Part shown: one piece after another, positions 56,682 through 64,000 of the stretch
Layout: every line of letters begins with the position of its first letter
How positions within the stretch are numbered: the stretch's first letter is position 1
DNA from: Halocatena halophila
Lineage (GTDB): Archaea > Halobacteriota > Halobacteria > Halobacteriales > Haloarculaceae
Assembly: GCA_027563145.1 (NCBI GenBank)
Contig: CP071306.1
Location: 124,001-188,000 of the forward strand
DNA length: 64,000 bases
Reading direction: 5' to 3'
Notes under the pieces: model-generated
Database searches by the model: none
What the model saw: only the letters and a program-made list of their open reading frames with translations
Told to the model about the DNA's origin: nothing
Made by a program: the position numbers and the translations under genes

Positions 56682-57908
56682 ATGGATTGGACCCGTCGGA
56701 AGTTTCTCGTGAGCACTGCTGCCCTGTCTGCGCTTGCTGGCTGTCAAACCATATATTCTAACGCGTCTTCGGGGGACACTCAGACGCCGACCAGCGAAAC
56801 GGCGACCCGTCATCCGACGGACGCACCGACGCCAGGAACGTCTACTGCATCTCCGCTGGGACCTGGAGAGCCCACGGCCAACGATACTGCAGTACCTGTC
56901 GATTCGGAGACGGACACTGCCACATCGACGGCAGCTGATTCGCCGACCGAGACGGCCACAGCCACGGAACCGGGGAGCAATCCTCAGCCATCAGGATCGT
57001 TGTATCGTGGCCGGACGATCCCACAGACACCGCATGCACCCGGGAGTGTGACGCCACCAACCGGCGTCCGATTTTCACCGTCGGATGCGACGCCAGTGCT
57101 CGAAGCAAGCGACGTAACCGATTACGGGAACGTCGATTACGTGGCGGATCCGTTTTTGTTCGTTGAGGACGGCACCTGGCATATGTTCTTTGAGATCCTC
57201 AATTCGAGTCGGTATAAGGACGCGCCGATCGGTCACGCGAGAAGCCCGGACGGCCTTGAGTGGACCTACAATCAGGTTGTGATGTCGAATCGAAAGCATC
57301 TGTCGTTTCCTCTGATGTGGAAACACCGCGGGGAGTACTACACCTGTCCCCCCAACGGCAAGCGCGTCGAGCTGTATCGTGCAACGAACTTTCCGACCGA
57401 CTGGGAACATCTCGGAAAGGCGATTGACGTGGATTACTACCCGCACGACCCCACGTTCGTCAACTACAACGGTCGCTGGTGGCTGTTCACCGATCGAGGC
57501 AACGACTCCATTATGGTCTACTACAACGACTCGCTCAGCGTGGATGGATGGACGCCACATCCACAGAATCCGGTAGTGACGGGTCGGGTCGAGGCTGCCC
57601 GACAGGGCGGCCGGCCGATCGTTGCGGGGGGCCGGCTGTTTCTCTACTTCCAGGACCTTGCGGCACACTACGGCGATAAGATCCGCTGTTATGAGGTGTC
57701 CAGGCTGACGCCCCGGTCATACGCCGACCGGGAGGTCCGGGGATCGCCCACGCTCGAAGAATTTTCCGCGTCGTGGGCAAACCGAGGGATGCACACGTTC
57801 GATCCATGGTGGCTTGGCCCCAACAAGGGCTGGCGCTGTGCCGTCGACGGCATCAACAGCGCCACAGAAAACTGGACGATTGGAATTGTAGACGTTCCAC
57901 CCCAGTAA
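56682..57908 (+). CDS. Tat lipoprotein with a five-bladed propeller domain (GINT1-N/GH43-like)
   Basis: 408 residues. Signal TRRKFLVSTAALSALAG then Cys (lipobox), a Ser/Thr/Pro-rich stalk (about 25-110), and a propeller domain (about 130-400) with repeated D-P-F/W signatures: YVADPFLFVEDGTWHMFFE, YYPHDPTFVNYNGRWWLFTD, and HTFDPWWLGPNKGWRCAVDG. These match the N-terminal domain family of GINT1, related to GH43 and GH62 propellers. It probably binds or processes surface glycan; activity is unproven. Convergent with the GT4 gene, 1 bp between stops. Confidence 0.75.
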   Translation: MDWTRRKFLVSTAALSALAGCQTIYSNASSGDTQTPTSETATRHPTDAPTPGTSTASPLGPGEPTANDTAVPVDSETDTATSTAADSPTETATATEPGSNPQPSGSLYRGRTIPQTPHAPGSVTPPTGVRFSPSDATPVLEASDVTDYGNVDYVADPFLFVEDGTWHMFFEILNSSRYKDAPIGHARSPDGLEWTYNQVVMSNRKHLSFPLMWKHRGEYYTCPPNGKRVELYRATNFPTDWEHLGKAIDVDYYPHDPTFVNYNGRWWLFTDRGNDSIMVYYNDSLSVDGWTPHPQNPVVTGRVEAARQGGRPIVAGGRLFLYFQDLAAHYGDKIRCYEVSRLTPRSYADREVRGSPTLEEFSASWANRGMHTFDPWWLGPNKGWRCAVDGINSATENWTIGIVDVPPQ

Positions 57909-57909
57909 C

Positions 57910-59196
57910 TCAGACGCTGGACTCGGCAACGTCGAGATACCGATCCAGGAACGCCTGCTCTACGGTTTCTGGTGTGAACGTCTTGAGCTGGTCGGGGATC
58001 GCCGCGTAATGGTCTGTGTAGTCGCTGATGAGTCGTTCGAAGGCGTCTGCCAGCGAGCGTGCCGACCCTGCCTCGAACAGCTGGCCGGCCGCACCAACGA
58101 TGTAGTCGGTGCTCCCCACGTTGCTCGCAAGGATCGGCGTGCGAGTCGACAACGCTTCGAGCAGTACGCGACCGAACGGTTCGTCGAGCAACCCTGGGTA
58201 TACGAACACGTCGGCATGGTCGTACACGTCCGGTAACATGTCGTGATCGACGTAGCCAAGCCATTTCACCGCACCATCGTCAGCGAGTTCGAGTTCGTCG
58301 GCGAGTTCGTGCAACCGGTTTTCGAGCGGTCCCGTCCCGGCAATCTCGAGGCGAACGTCGTGTCCGCGATCGACGAGGGTGCGCACTCCACGGAGCAGCC
58401 CATCAACCCCTTTGATATCCTGGAGTGCGCCCACGTACAACAACCGGATGGGTCCCTCCGTTTCGTTCGGGTTGGGGACGCTGGCGGGCTGTGTATCGAT
58501 GGTCGCAAACGATTCATCGTAAAAGTGAGGGATCACTTCGATTCGATCCTGGGGAAACGAAAGCGCTCCGTAATCTGCAACCATATGCGGCGAAAGCGCG
58601 TGATACGCATCGACATCGTCGGCGTGGGCGATCGAATCGCGAACGAAGCTGATCTGCCCGAATGAGACGTAACTCGAGCGCAACTCGGCGTCGAGTCCCT
58701 GTCGGCGCTTGAGCGCCGTAATCGGAATGCAACTCGCACACTTTCGGAGCGCTGGTCCGGAACATTTCGTTTCGCCGTGATACATCATATCGGCCTTCGG
58801 ACAAACCGGGAGATACGAATTGAGCGTCGAGAGTGTGGGCGTCTCGAGCTGGGCAAGAATCGGAATGAACGCCGAGGAGTACGAGTGCACGAGGTCGTGG
58901 CGTTCCATCGCATCGATCTCCGTCTGCAGGGTGTCAATCTTCTCGTGGAGAGGGTGTGGAAGCCTACTGAGCGAGTCGTGAACGACGTACTCAACTCGGT
59001 CGGTGGCGGGAAGGACCGCGTCGCTGGCGTCCATCTGACTCGAAATGTAGACGGTGAGATCGTGATACGCAGAGAGTCGCTGAATGAGCAGGCGAGACGT
59101 GCGGACTGCGCCCGTTCCAGAGGCCCCCGGAACCTCCGCAGGAACGAATCCAACATCGAGTCGTCGCCCGCCCGCCGTCCGGTCGTCAGGTGCCAT
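57910..59196 (-). CDS. GT4-family glycosyltransferase
   Basis: 428 residues from ATG 59196 (MAPDDRTAGGRRLDV). GT-B fold: N-terminal domain with GFVPAEVPGASGTGAVR (donor-side loop), C-terminal RLLYVGALQDIKGVDGLLRG and the conserved PGLLDEPFGRVLLEAL (E-x7-E). A Cys-rich segment MYHGETKCSGPALRKCASCI is unusual for GT4. Retaining sugar transferase likely acting in surface polysaccharide assembly. Confidence 0.9.
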   Translation of the reverse strand: MAPDDRTAGGRRLDVGFVPAEVPGASGTGAVRTSRLLIQRLSAYHDLTVYISSQMDASDAVLPATDRVEYVVHDSLSRLPHPLHEKIDTLQTEIDAMERHDLVHSYSSAFIPILAQLETPTLSTLNSYLPVCPKADMMYHGETKCSGPALRKCASCIPITALKRRQGLDAELRSSYVSFGQISFVRDSIAHADDVDAYHALSPHMVADYGALSFPQDRIEVIPHFYDESFATIDTQPASVPNPNETEGPIRLLYVGALQDIKGVDGLLRGVRTLVDRGHDVRLEIAGTGPLENRLHELADELELADDGAVKWLGYVDHDMLPDVYDHADVFVYPGLLDEPFGRVLLEALSTRTPILASNVGSTDYIVGAAGQLFEAGSARSLADAFERLISDYTDHYAAIPDQLKTFTPETVEQAFLDRYLDVAESSV

Positions 59197-59534
59197 AGCT
59201 GGGCTCACCGCTCGGTGCTCTTGACACCTTTGGGTTCGATATCATCGTGAATGGAGACAGATATCATCATCATGAGTAGTGATAGATACCATTCTTGGCG
59301 GGAATGGTACGTGCGACCATAAAGCATGTACGTATTGCTGTGGTACGGGCAAATCGAGGGGTATCACGGCTCCACTCCCGAAAGATGTCCGTCACGCGTC
59401 TGTCGTTCGAACTAGAAACGATAATAAGACTGTAGCAGACTACGCATCTAGTAAGACCGGGTCTCCGGGTTTAGGGGGTGGAGTTGACTATCCCTTCTCA
59501 TCACACAGGAGACGAGAGAGTAGACACGCGATAT
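59197..59534. other. Divergent intergenic region, no gene seen
   Basis: Separates the diverging GT4 and GT2 genes. AT-rich near 59260-59320 and 59420-59470. Open frames here have no protein-like composition and no clear start. Likely two promoters. Confidence 0.4.
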
Positions 59535-60596
59535 ATGTACCACGAACACACGATCGGCGTCGTCATACCGGCGTACAACGAAGAAGGCTATGTAGGTGAG
59601 GTGATTGAGACGTTACCCTCATTTGTAGATCGAGCGTATGTCATTGACGACGGTTCGACTGACGACACGTGGCTTGAGATAACCGAGTATGCAAAGCAGT
59701 ACAACGCTGAGCACTCGGCGACGAACGGTTACGATGCCCGCGTCGTTCCGATTCAGCACACGGTGAATCGGGGCGTCGGAGGGGCAATTAAAACCGGCTA
59801 CCTCCAGGCGCTGGAGGACGGTATCGACGTGACGGCCGTCATGGGGGGTGACGGTCAGATGGATCCGGACGTGCTGACGAAGTTCATCGATCCAGTGGTC
59901 GAAGGGAAAGCCCACTACGCAAAGGGCAATCGGTTTATGAAATTCGAAACGCTTGATGCGATGCCGCGCCTGCGGCTGGTCGGCAACACCATCCTTTCGT
60001 TACTCACGAAAATTTCCAGCGGCTACTGGAACATTTCCGATCCACAGAACGGTTACACAGCCATCTCACAGGAGGCACTCCAGCGAGTGGACATCGATGG
60101 CATGTACGAGTATTATGGCTACTGCAACGATCTGCTGGTCCGACTCAATCTGGCAGACTGTCGCGTTGCTGATGTCGTCCACTCGGCCGAAACGGTCTAC
60201 GATGACGACTGGAAAAGCCACATCAATTACACGGAGTACGTGCCCAAGGTATCGTTCATGCTGTTGCACCGATTCCTGTGGCGAGTGAACCAGAAGTACA
60301 TCCTCAAAGACTTCCGGCCGTTCGCAGCGGCGTACTACCTCGGTGCGGGCGTTATGGGTCTTGGAGCGGGAAAACTCGTCTCCAGAATTACCCGCCGGCG
60401 TGAGGAGTCCAACAACTGGTTTTTCACTATGCTGTCGGGAATCGTCTTGCTCCTCTCGGCGATGGTGCTTGACCGCAACGAGAACGAAGACAAAGGGGTC
60501 CAGGTCCGAGAATCCCCAACCTCCCTGCCGACAACCTCGACGGTGTCGAAAAACGGTCGGACCGAGTCGAAAGCCATTCCTGCCGACGACGATTGA
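59535..60596 (+). CDS. GT2-family glycosyltransferase with membrane anchor
   Basis: 353 residues from ATG 59535 (MYHEHTIGVVIPAYNE). GT-A fold: VVIPAYNEEGYVGEVIETLP, DDGSTDDT (nucleotide-sugar contact), VMGGDGQMDPDVL (metal site), and FLWRVNQKYILKDF near a C-terminal hydrophobic pair (about 275-315). Resembles dolichol-phosphate sugar synthases, which would place it at the membrane making a polyprenyl-linked sugar. It is 10 bp upstream of the large membrane protein. Confidence 0.9.
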   Translation: MYHEHTIGVVIPAYNEEGYVGEVIETLPSFVDRAYVIDDGSTDDTWLEITEYAKQYNAEHSATNGYDARVVPIQHTVNRGVGGAIKTGYLQALEDGIDVTAVMGGDGQMDPDVLTKFIDPVVEGKAHYAKGNRFMKFETLDAMPRLRLVGNTILSLLTKISSGYWNISDPQNGYTAISQEALQRVDIDGMYEYYGYCNDLLVRLNLADCRVADVVHSAETVYDDDWKSHINYTEYVPKVSFMLLHRFLWRVNQKYILKDFRPFAAAYYLGAGVMGLGAGKLVSRITRRREESNNWFFTMLSGIVLLLSAMVLDRNENEDKGVQVRESPTSLPTTSTVSKNGRTESKAIPADDD

Positions 60597-60606
60597 TCGG
60601 TAATCG

Positions 60607-62643
60607 ATGAGTACTCGACCAGGTCTCATCGGGATGGCTCGGAACGGCCGTCTCGATATCATTGCCGGTTTGCTTGGACTACTGGCAGCGCTTGCTCTGT
60701 TGCCAGTGCAGTTGTTCCTCGACGATGTGTACGTCCGGACCCTTCCAGCCGTGCTTCTTACCGCGTCGCTGTTGTATCTGATCGCAGCGCGGTCTGAGTT
60801 TCCCGGCGAACTTCCCGTGCTATCACCACGGATGTCTCGGCTGTTGCCGTCGGCGATCGTCGTCGGCTGTGCGGTGTTGCTCGCGCTTGCTGGCCTGATG
60901 GGCGGCCGTGGGATGATTTTCTACTACATTGCCGCCGTGGTCGGTGCGGGCCTGTTAGTGTTGATACTGTTCGTTGATGAGGAGTATTTCTCGCCAACGC
61001 TGTTGTTGTTTCTGATTATTCTGTTCGGTGTCGTCGTTCGGTTCAGCGCGCTCTACACCACCCCGGGATACATCGGAATCGACATCTGGTCCCACGCGGC
61101 CGACTGGTCGACCGCCATACGCGAGGCGGGTTCGCTCGCGCCGATCGACGACAGAAAGTATTACGCTGCACCCCTCTATCACCTGCTTGTGGTCGGTTCG
61201 AGCCTGTTGCTCGACGTGCCGATCAAAACCGCACTTTATCTCGTGCTGGGGGTTGCAATGCCGCTGTCAGTGGTGTTGATCTACTCGACTGCGACCTTTT
61301 TCGTCGAAAAACGCTGGGCAGTGTTCGCCACTGCGATTTATGCGATGAGCGCGACGGTGATTGAGTGGGGTATTCACATCATCCCGACGAGTCTCGGGCT
61401 GGTGTTCTTCCTGGCGATCTTCTACGCACTCGATCGAATGCTGCGGATCGATTATCGCCCACGAGATTTCCTTCTCGTCGTGTTTTTCAGCGTGGCCGTC
61501 ATTCTCACCCACCAGATCTCTTCGTTCATTATGGTGGTGTTCACCGGCTCTGGGTTGATTGCGTATTTCCTCATCAGCCTCGGTGTATTTGATATCGGTC
61601 AAGGAACCTGGAAACGGTCGTCGACGCGTGAGTCGGTGAATCTCACGGGGCTCATGGTGTTCGACCTGGGGTTGATGACGTTCATGTGGTCGTTGACACC
61701 ACAGAGTGGGAATTCGTTCCTCGTGGTGATGATGAGCTATCTTGAGGAGGCAGTTGAGGCAGGTGATACTGGAACTGTTTCACAGGGCAACATCCCTGAA
61801 TCCGTGCTTCCAGCGCCAACGATGATGGAGACGTTCGTCGAGTATCTCGACGTGCTTGGCTTTCTGCTCGTGCTCATGCTGACGATCGTTGGTTGCTATT
61901 ACATTATTCGACAGGAAAATATCTCACACGCGACGTTCACGGCGGTGGTCGCCACGGTGGCGATGCTCATCTTCGTGTTTGTCTTTCCGATGCTCGGAAT
62001 TCGGACGTTCGTTCCGGGCCGGTGGTTCCCCTTCGTTGCTGCTCCGATGGCTGTCATTGGTGCGATTGGGCTCGCCTATCTCGTGGATAACACGAAGCCA
62101 TCGATCGTACTCACGGTACTGCTGGTGTTCATCCTCATATTCCCCGCTGCATCGATGTTTTCGAGCGACAGCACACTAGAGAGTCCGCCGTTCGAAGGGA
62201 CCCAACCCCGGTACAGCTACACGAACGCCGAGCTCGCAGCGGTCGATGCAATGTCACAGTACACCGCCCCACGCGATGAGAACAACACGATGTACTGGGC
62301 CACCGATCACCCATATCAGACGGTGTTCGACCGAACACTGTACTGGAGATCGATTTCGTCCACAGAGGGACATGGTGTTCCGATTGGGCTGTACGATAAC
62401 AGCAACGGCTTCGTCTCCGGGCGTGTTGGTGAAAACAGCGAGGGACTGGAGGTGAAAAACAACTCGGATGGATTCATCTATCGCGAGTACGAGCAAAGTG
62501 GGGCAACCGTCTTCCAGCTGTTGTACAACCACACGTCGACGGGACAGAGCCCACAGGTCCGCCCGGAACAGGTCTGTGGCGGCAACCGTGATGTCGTGTA
62601 CACCAACGAGGAAGTTACAGTGTGCACACAACCTGGCGCGTAA
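60607..62643 (+). CDS. Large multi-spanning membrane protein, GT-C-like
   Basis: 678 residues. About twelve hydrophobic segments (about 15-520) precede an exported C-terminal domain of about 150 residues with two cysteines (VCGGNRDVVYTNEEVTVC). An early extracytoplasmic loop carries GIDIWSHAADWSTAIREAG with the acidic residues typical of GT-C enzymes, then DDRKYYAAPLYHLL. A polyprenyl-sugar-using glycosyltransferase is the best reading, with the GT2 upstream supplying the donor. Family not certain. Confidence 0.8.
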   Translation: MSTRPGLIGMARNGRLDIIAGLLGLLAALALLPVQLFLDDVYVRTLPAVLLTASLLYLIAARSEFPGELPVLSPRMSRLLPSAIVVGCAVLLALAGLMGGRGMIFYYIAAVVGAGLLVLILFVDEEYFSPTLLLFLIILFGVVVRFSALYTTPGYIGIDIWSHAADWSTAIREAGSLAPIDDRKYYAAPLYHLLVVGSSLLLDVPIKTALYLVLGVAMPLSVVLIYSTATFFVEKRWAVFATAIYAMSATVIEWGIHIIPTSLGLVFFLAIFYALDRMLRIDYRPRDFLLVVFFSVAVILTHQISSFIMVVFTGSGLIAYFLISLGVFDIGQGTWKRSSTRESVNLTGLMVFDLGLMTFMWSLTPQSGNSFLVVMMSYLEEAVEAGDTGTVSQGNIPESVLPAPTMMETFVEYLDVLGFLLVLMLTIVGCYYIIRQENISHATFTAVVATVAMLIFVFVFPMLGIRTFVPGRWFPFVAAPMAVIGAIGLAYLVDNTKPSIVLTVLLVFILIFPAASMFSSDSTLESPPFEGTQPRYSYTNAELAAVDAMSQYTAPRDENNTMYWATDHPYQTVFDRTLYWRSISSTEGHGVPIGLYDNSNGFVSGRVGENSEGLEVKNNSDGFIYREYEQSGATVFQLLYNHTSTGQSPQVRPEQVCGGNRDVVYTNEEVTVCTQPGA

Positions 62644-62707
62644 TTCGGGCGCGCCATCGTCGCAATGAAGGAATGAATAAGTGTCCGCAGGGCGTTTCGA
62701 AACAACA

Positions 62708-62830
62708 ATGAGAACCCTATGGATGTCAGTCACATCAAGATTATATCACGCGATTCTAAAACGGATGATTCATACGCAAACGACCACTGAATATCAGACG
62801 ACGATGCGGGTAGAGGGTGAGATTCGATGA
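62708..62830 (+). CDS. Possible 40-residue leader ORF
   Basis: MRTLWMSVTSRLYHAILKRM to stop TGA 62828-62830, overlapping the next start by 4 bp (ATGA). No recognisable motif; basic and somewhat amphipathic at the N-terminus. May be a chance frame, but the overlap would couple its translation to the downstream enzyme. Confidence 0.3.
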   Translation: MRTLWMSVTSRLYHAILKRMIHTQTTTEYQTTMRVEGEIR

Positions 62831-64000
62831 CCGACCACAAGATGAAGGCGTTGTTGATTGGGATCGATGCTGGATGTCTGCCGGTCTTCGATCGATTGAT
62901 CGAAGACGATGTTATTCCAAACATCCAGTCAATTTGTGAGAACGGTGCCGTCGGACCGTTGTCTTCACAGATTCCACCGTGGACGCCGAGTGCCTGGCCC
63001 TCGATGTACACGGGCGTCAATCCTGGCAAACACGGAACATTTGGCTTCGTCGATTACGATGGCTACGACTGGCACGTCGTGAGCGCAGACCACGTTCGCG
63101 AACACGCGATGTGGACGCTTCTTGAGGAACACGACCTCTCGAGCGTCGTCGTCAACGTCCCAGTGACACATCCGCCGGACGAAATCGACGGTGCAATCAT
63201 TCCAGGGTTCATTGGACCGGAGCATCCCGATTCACATCCGACTGGCATCCTTGAGGACGTGATGGACGAGATCGGTGAGTATCGTGTCTATCCGAAGTAC
63301 GAACGCGACGACCAGGAGTGGACGGACAGCGAGAAAATGGACGAGTACACGTCGCTCGTTCGAATGCATGGAGAGGCCTTCCGGTATCTCGAGGGGGAGT
63401 TCGAGCCGGATTTCGGATTCGTGCAGTTCCAGAAGACGGACACGGTGTTTCACGAATTCCTGGGCGACTGGGAGAAAGTAAAACAGGTGTATGCGGAAAC
63501 CGACCGCCAGGTCGGAAAACTGCTTGAGGAGTGCGACGCCGAACAGGTGTTTTTGGCCAGCGACCATGGGATGGGTCCCTACGACAAACAGGAGTTCCGG
63601 GTCAACGAGTTCCTCCACGATGAGGGCTACGTCGAGACGACACAGGGTGGAAAGGGGATGCCGTCCTGGAATCCGATCCGGAGCCAGCTTCGTGAGGGAG
63701 AAAACGAGGAAACGTGGGAGCCAAACATCTTTGAGCGATTCGCCGCAACGATCGCAAAACACGGGTTCACTGCCTCTCGCGTTGGTAAGTCGCTGCGCTC
63801 AATTGGACTCGATTCGCTCATCAAGCCCTACGTTCCGGACAACGTCGCCAGAACGGCGAGCGAGCAGGTCGATTTTCCGGCCTCAACGGCGTATATGCGT
63901 GCCCGGGTTGAACTCGGCGTCCGGATCAACCTCAAAGGACGTGAACCCGAGGGGGTCGTTCCCAAATCGGAGTACGAAGACGTTCGCTCCGAGCTCATCG
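62827..64000 (+). CDS. Alkaline-phosphatase-superfamily phosphodiesterase/pyrophosphatase (3' truncated by the window)
   Basis: 391 residues visible, continuing past the right edge. Starts MTDHKMKALLIGIDAG; an ATG at 62842 is possible. Catalytic region WTPSAWPSIYTGVNPGKHG (nucleophile Thr or Ser), metal-site SDHGMGPYDK, and FVQFQKTDTVFHEFLGDWEK with further His/Asp ligands. The superfamily cleaves phosphoesters; haloarchaeal relatives sit in glycosylation loci. Follows the GT genes on the same strand. Confidence 0.85.
   Translation, partial: MTDHKMKALLIGIDAGCLPVFDRLIEDDVIPNIQSICENGAVGPLSSQIPPWTPSAWPSMYTGVNPGKHGTFGFVDYDGYDWHVVSADHVREHAMWTLLEEHDLSSVVVNVPVTHPPDEIDGAIIPGFIGPEHPDSHPTGILEDVMDEIGEYRVYPKYERDDQEWTDSEKMDEYTSLVRMHGEAFRYLEGEFEPDFGFVQFQKTDTVFHEFLGDWEKVKQVYAETDRQVGKLLEECDAEQVFLASDHGMGPYDKQEFRVNEFLHDEGYVETTQGGKGMPSWNPIRSQLREGENEETWEPNIFERFAATIAKHGFTASRVGKSLRSIGLDSLIKPYVPDNVARTASEQVDFPASTAYMRARVELGVRINLKGREPEGVVPKSEYEDVRSELI

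Overview
This window is haloarchaeal chromosome. The proteins are acidic, promoters are TATA/BRE-type with several leaderless starts, and exported proteins carry twin-arginine signals, several with a lipobox. There are archaeal markers: Orc1/Cdc6, a geranylgeranyl-reductase-family flavoprotein, pyrBI with the archaeal PyrI zinc site, PccX and a wHTH/DUF7351-type regulator. Core genes (ileS, acs, thiC, sucCD, pyrBI, thyX, pccA/pccBX) argue against a plasmid. I saw no rRNA, tRNA or CRISPR array. I do not name a genus.

Layout. 1-3207: tail of an unknown gene, then a short Hsp70 (HscC-like, no C-terminal lid) with a membrane-embedded J-domain protein. 3195-6524: a small accessory island. It holds a VapBC-type toxin-antitoxin pair bracketed by direct repeats and by a broken copy of the neighbouring gene, a candidate structured RNA/5' leader, and a coiled-coil protein. 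6835-18544: core metabolism (pccA, ileS, acs), membrane proteins, an EamA exporter and an Lrp regulator, plus a decayed regulator remnant at 14509-14804. 19136-21927: two small exported proteins (Asp-rich, and Cys-rich with a Val-Asp repeat) around an actin/Hsp70-fold ATPase and a DoxX protein. 22014-25537: zinc-type dehydrogenase, MoaB, formyl-THF cyclo-ligase, Rossmann reductase. 25568-27911: a wHTH regulator and an Orc1/Cdc6 gene separated by a probable replication origin with inverted ORB-like repeats. 28247-35836: a microprotein, FAH hydrolase, exported proteins, the second J/Hsp70 pair in the opposite orientation, a Tat-exported hydrolase, and a GGR-family flavoprotein.

36057-44616: lipoprotein plus membrane-anchored regulator, pyrBI, two zinc-ribbon microproteins, thiC, a 23-residue membrane microprotein, a TIM-barrel-like protein, pccBX and a uracil-DNA-glycosylase-family protein. 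44627-54246: SNF and MFS transporters, SDR, regulator-dehydrogenase pair, sucCD, and a membrane-anchored wHTH protein. 54375-64000: thyX, then a cell-surface glycan region with a deacetylase-like lipoprotein, a propeller lipoprotein, GT4, GT2, a large GT-C-like membrane protein and an alkaline-phosphatase-superfamily enzyme that runs off the end.

Themes. The two Hsp70 plus membrane-J modules are paralogous and are the most distinctive system here. PccA lies about 32 kb from its partners PccB/PccX. The origin region and the repeat-bracketed TA island are the main non-coding architectures.
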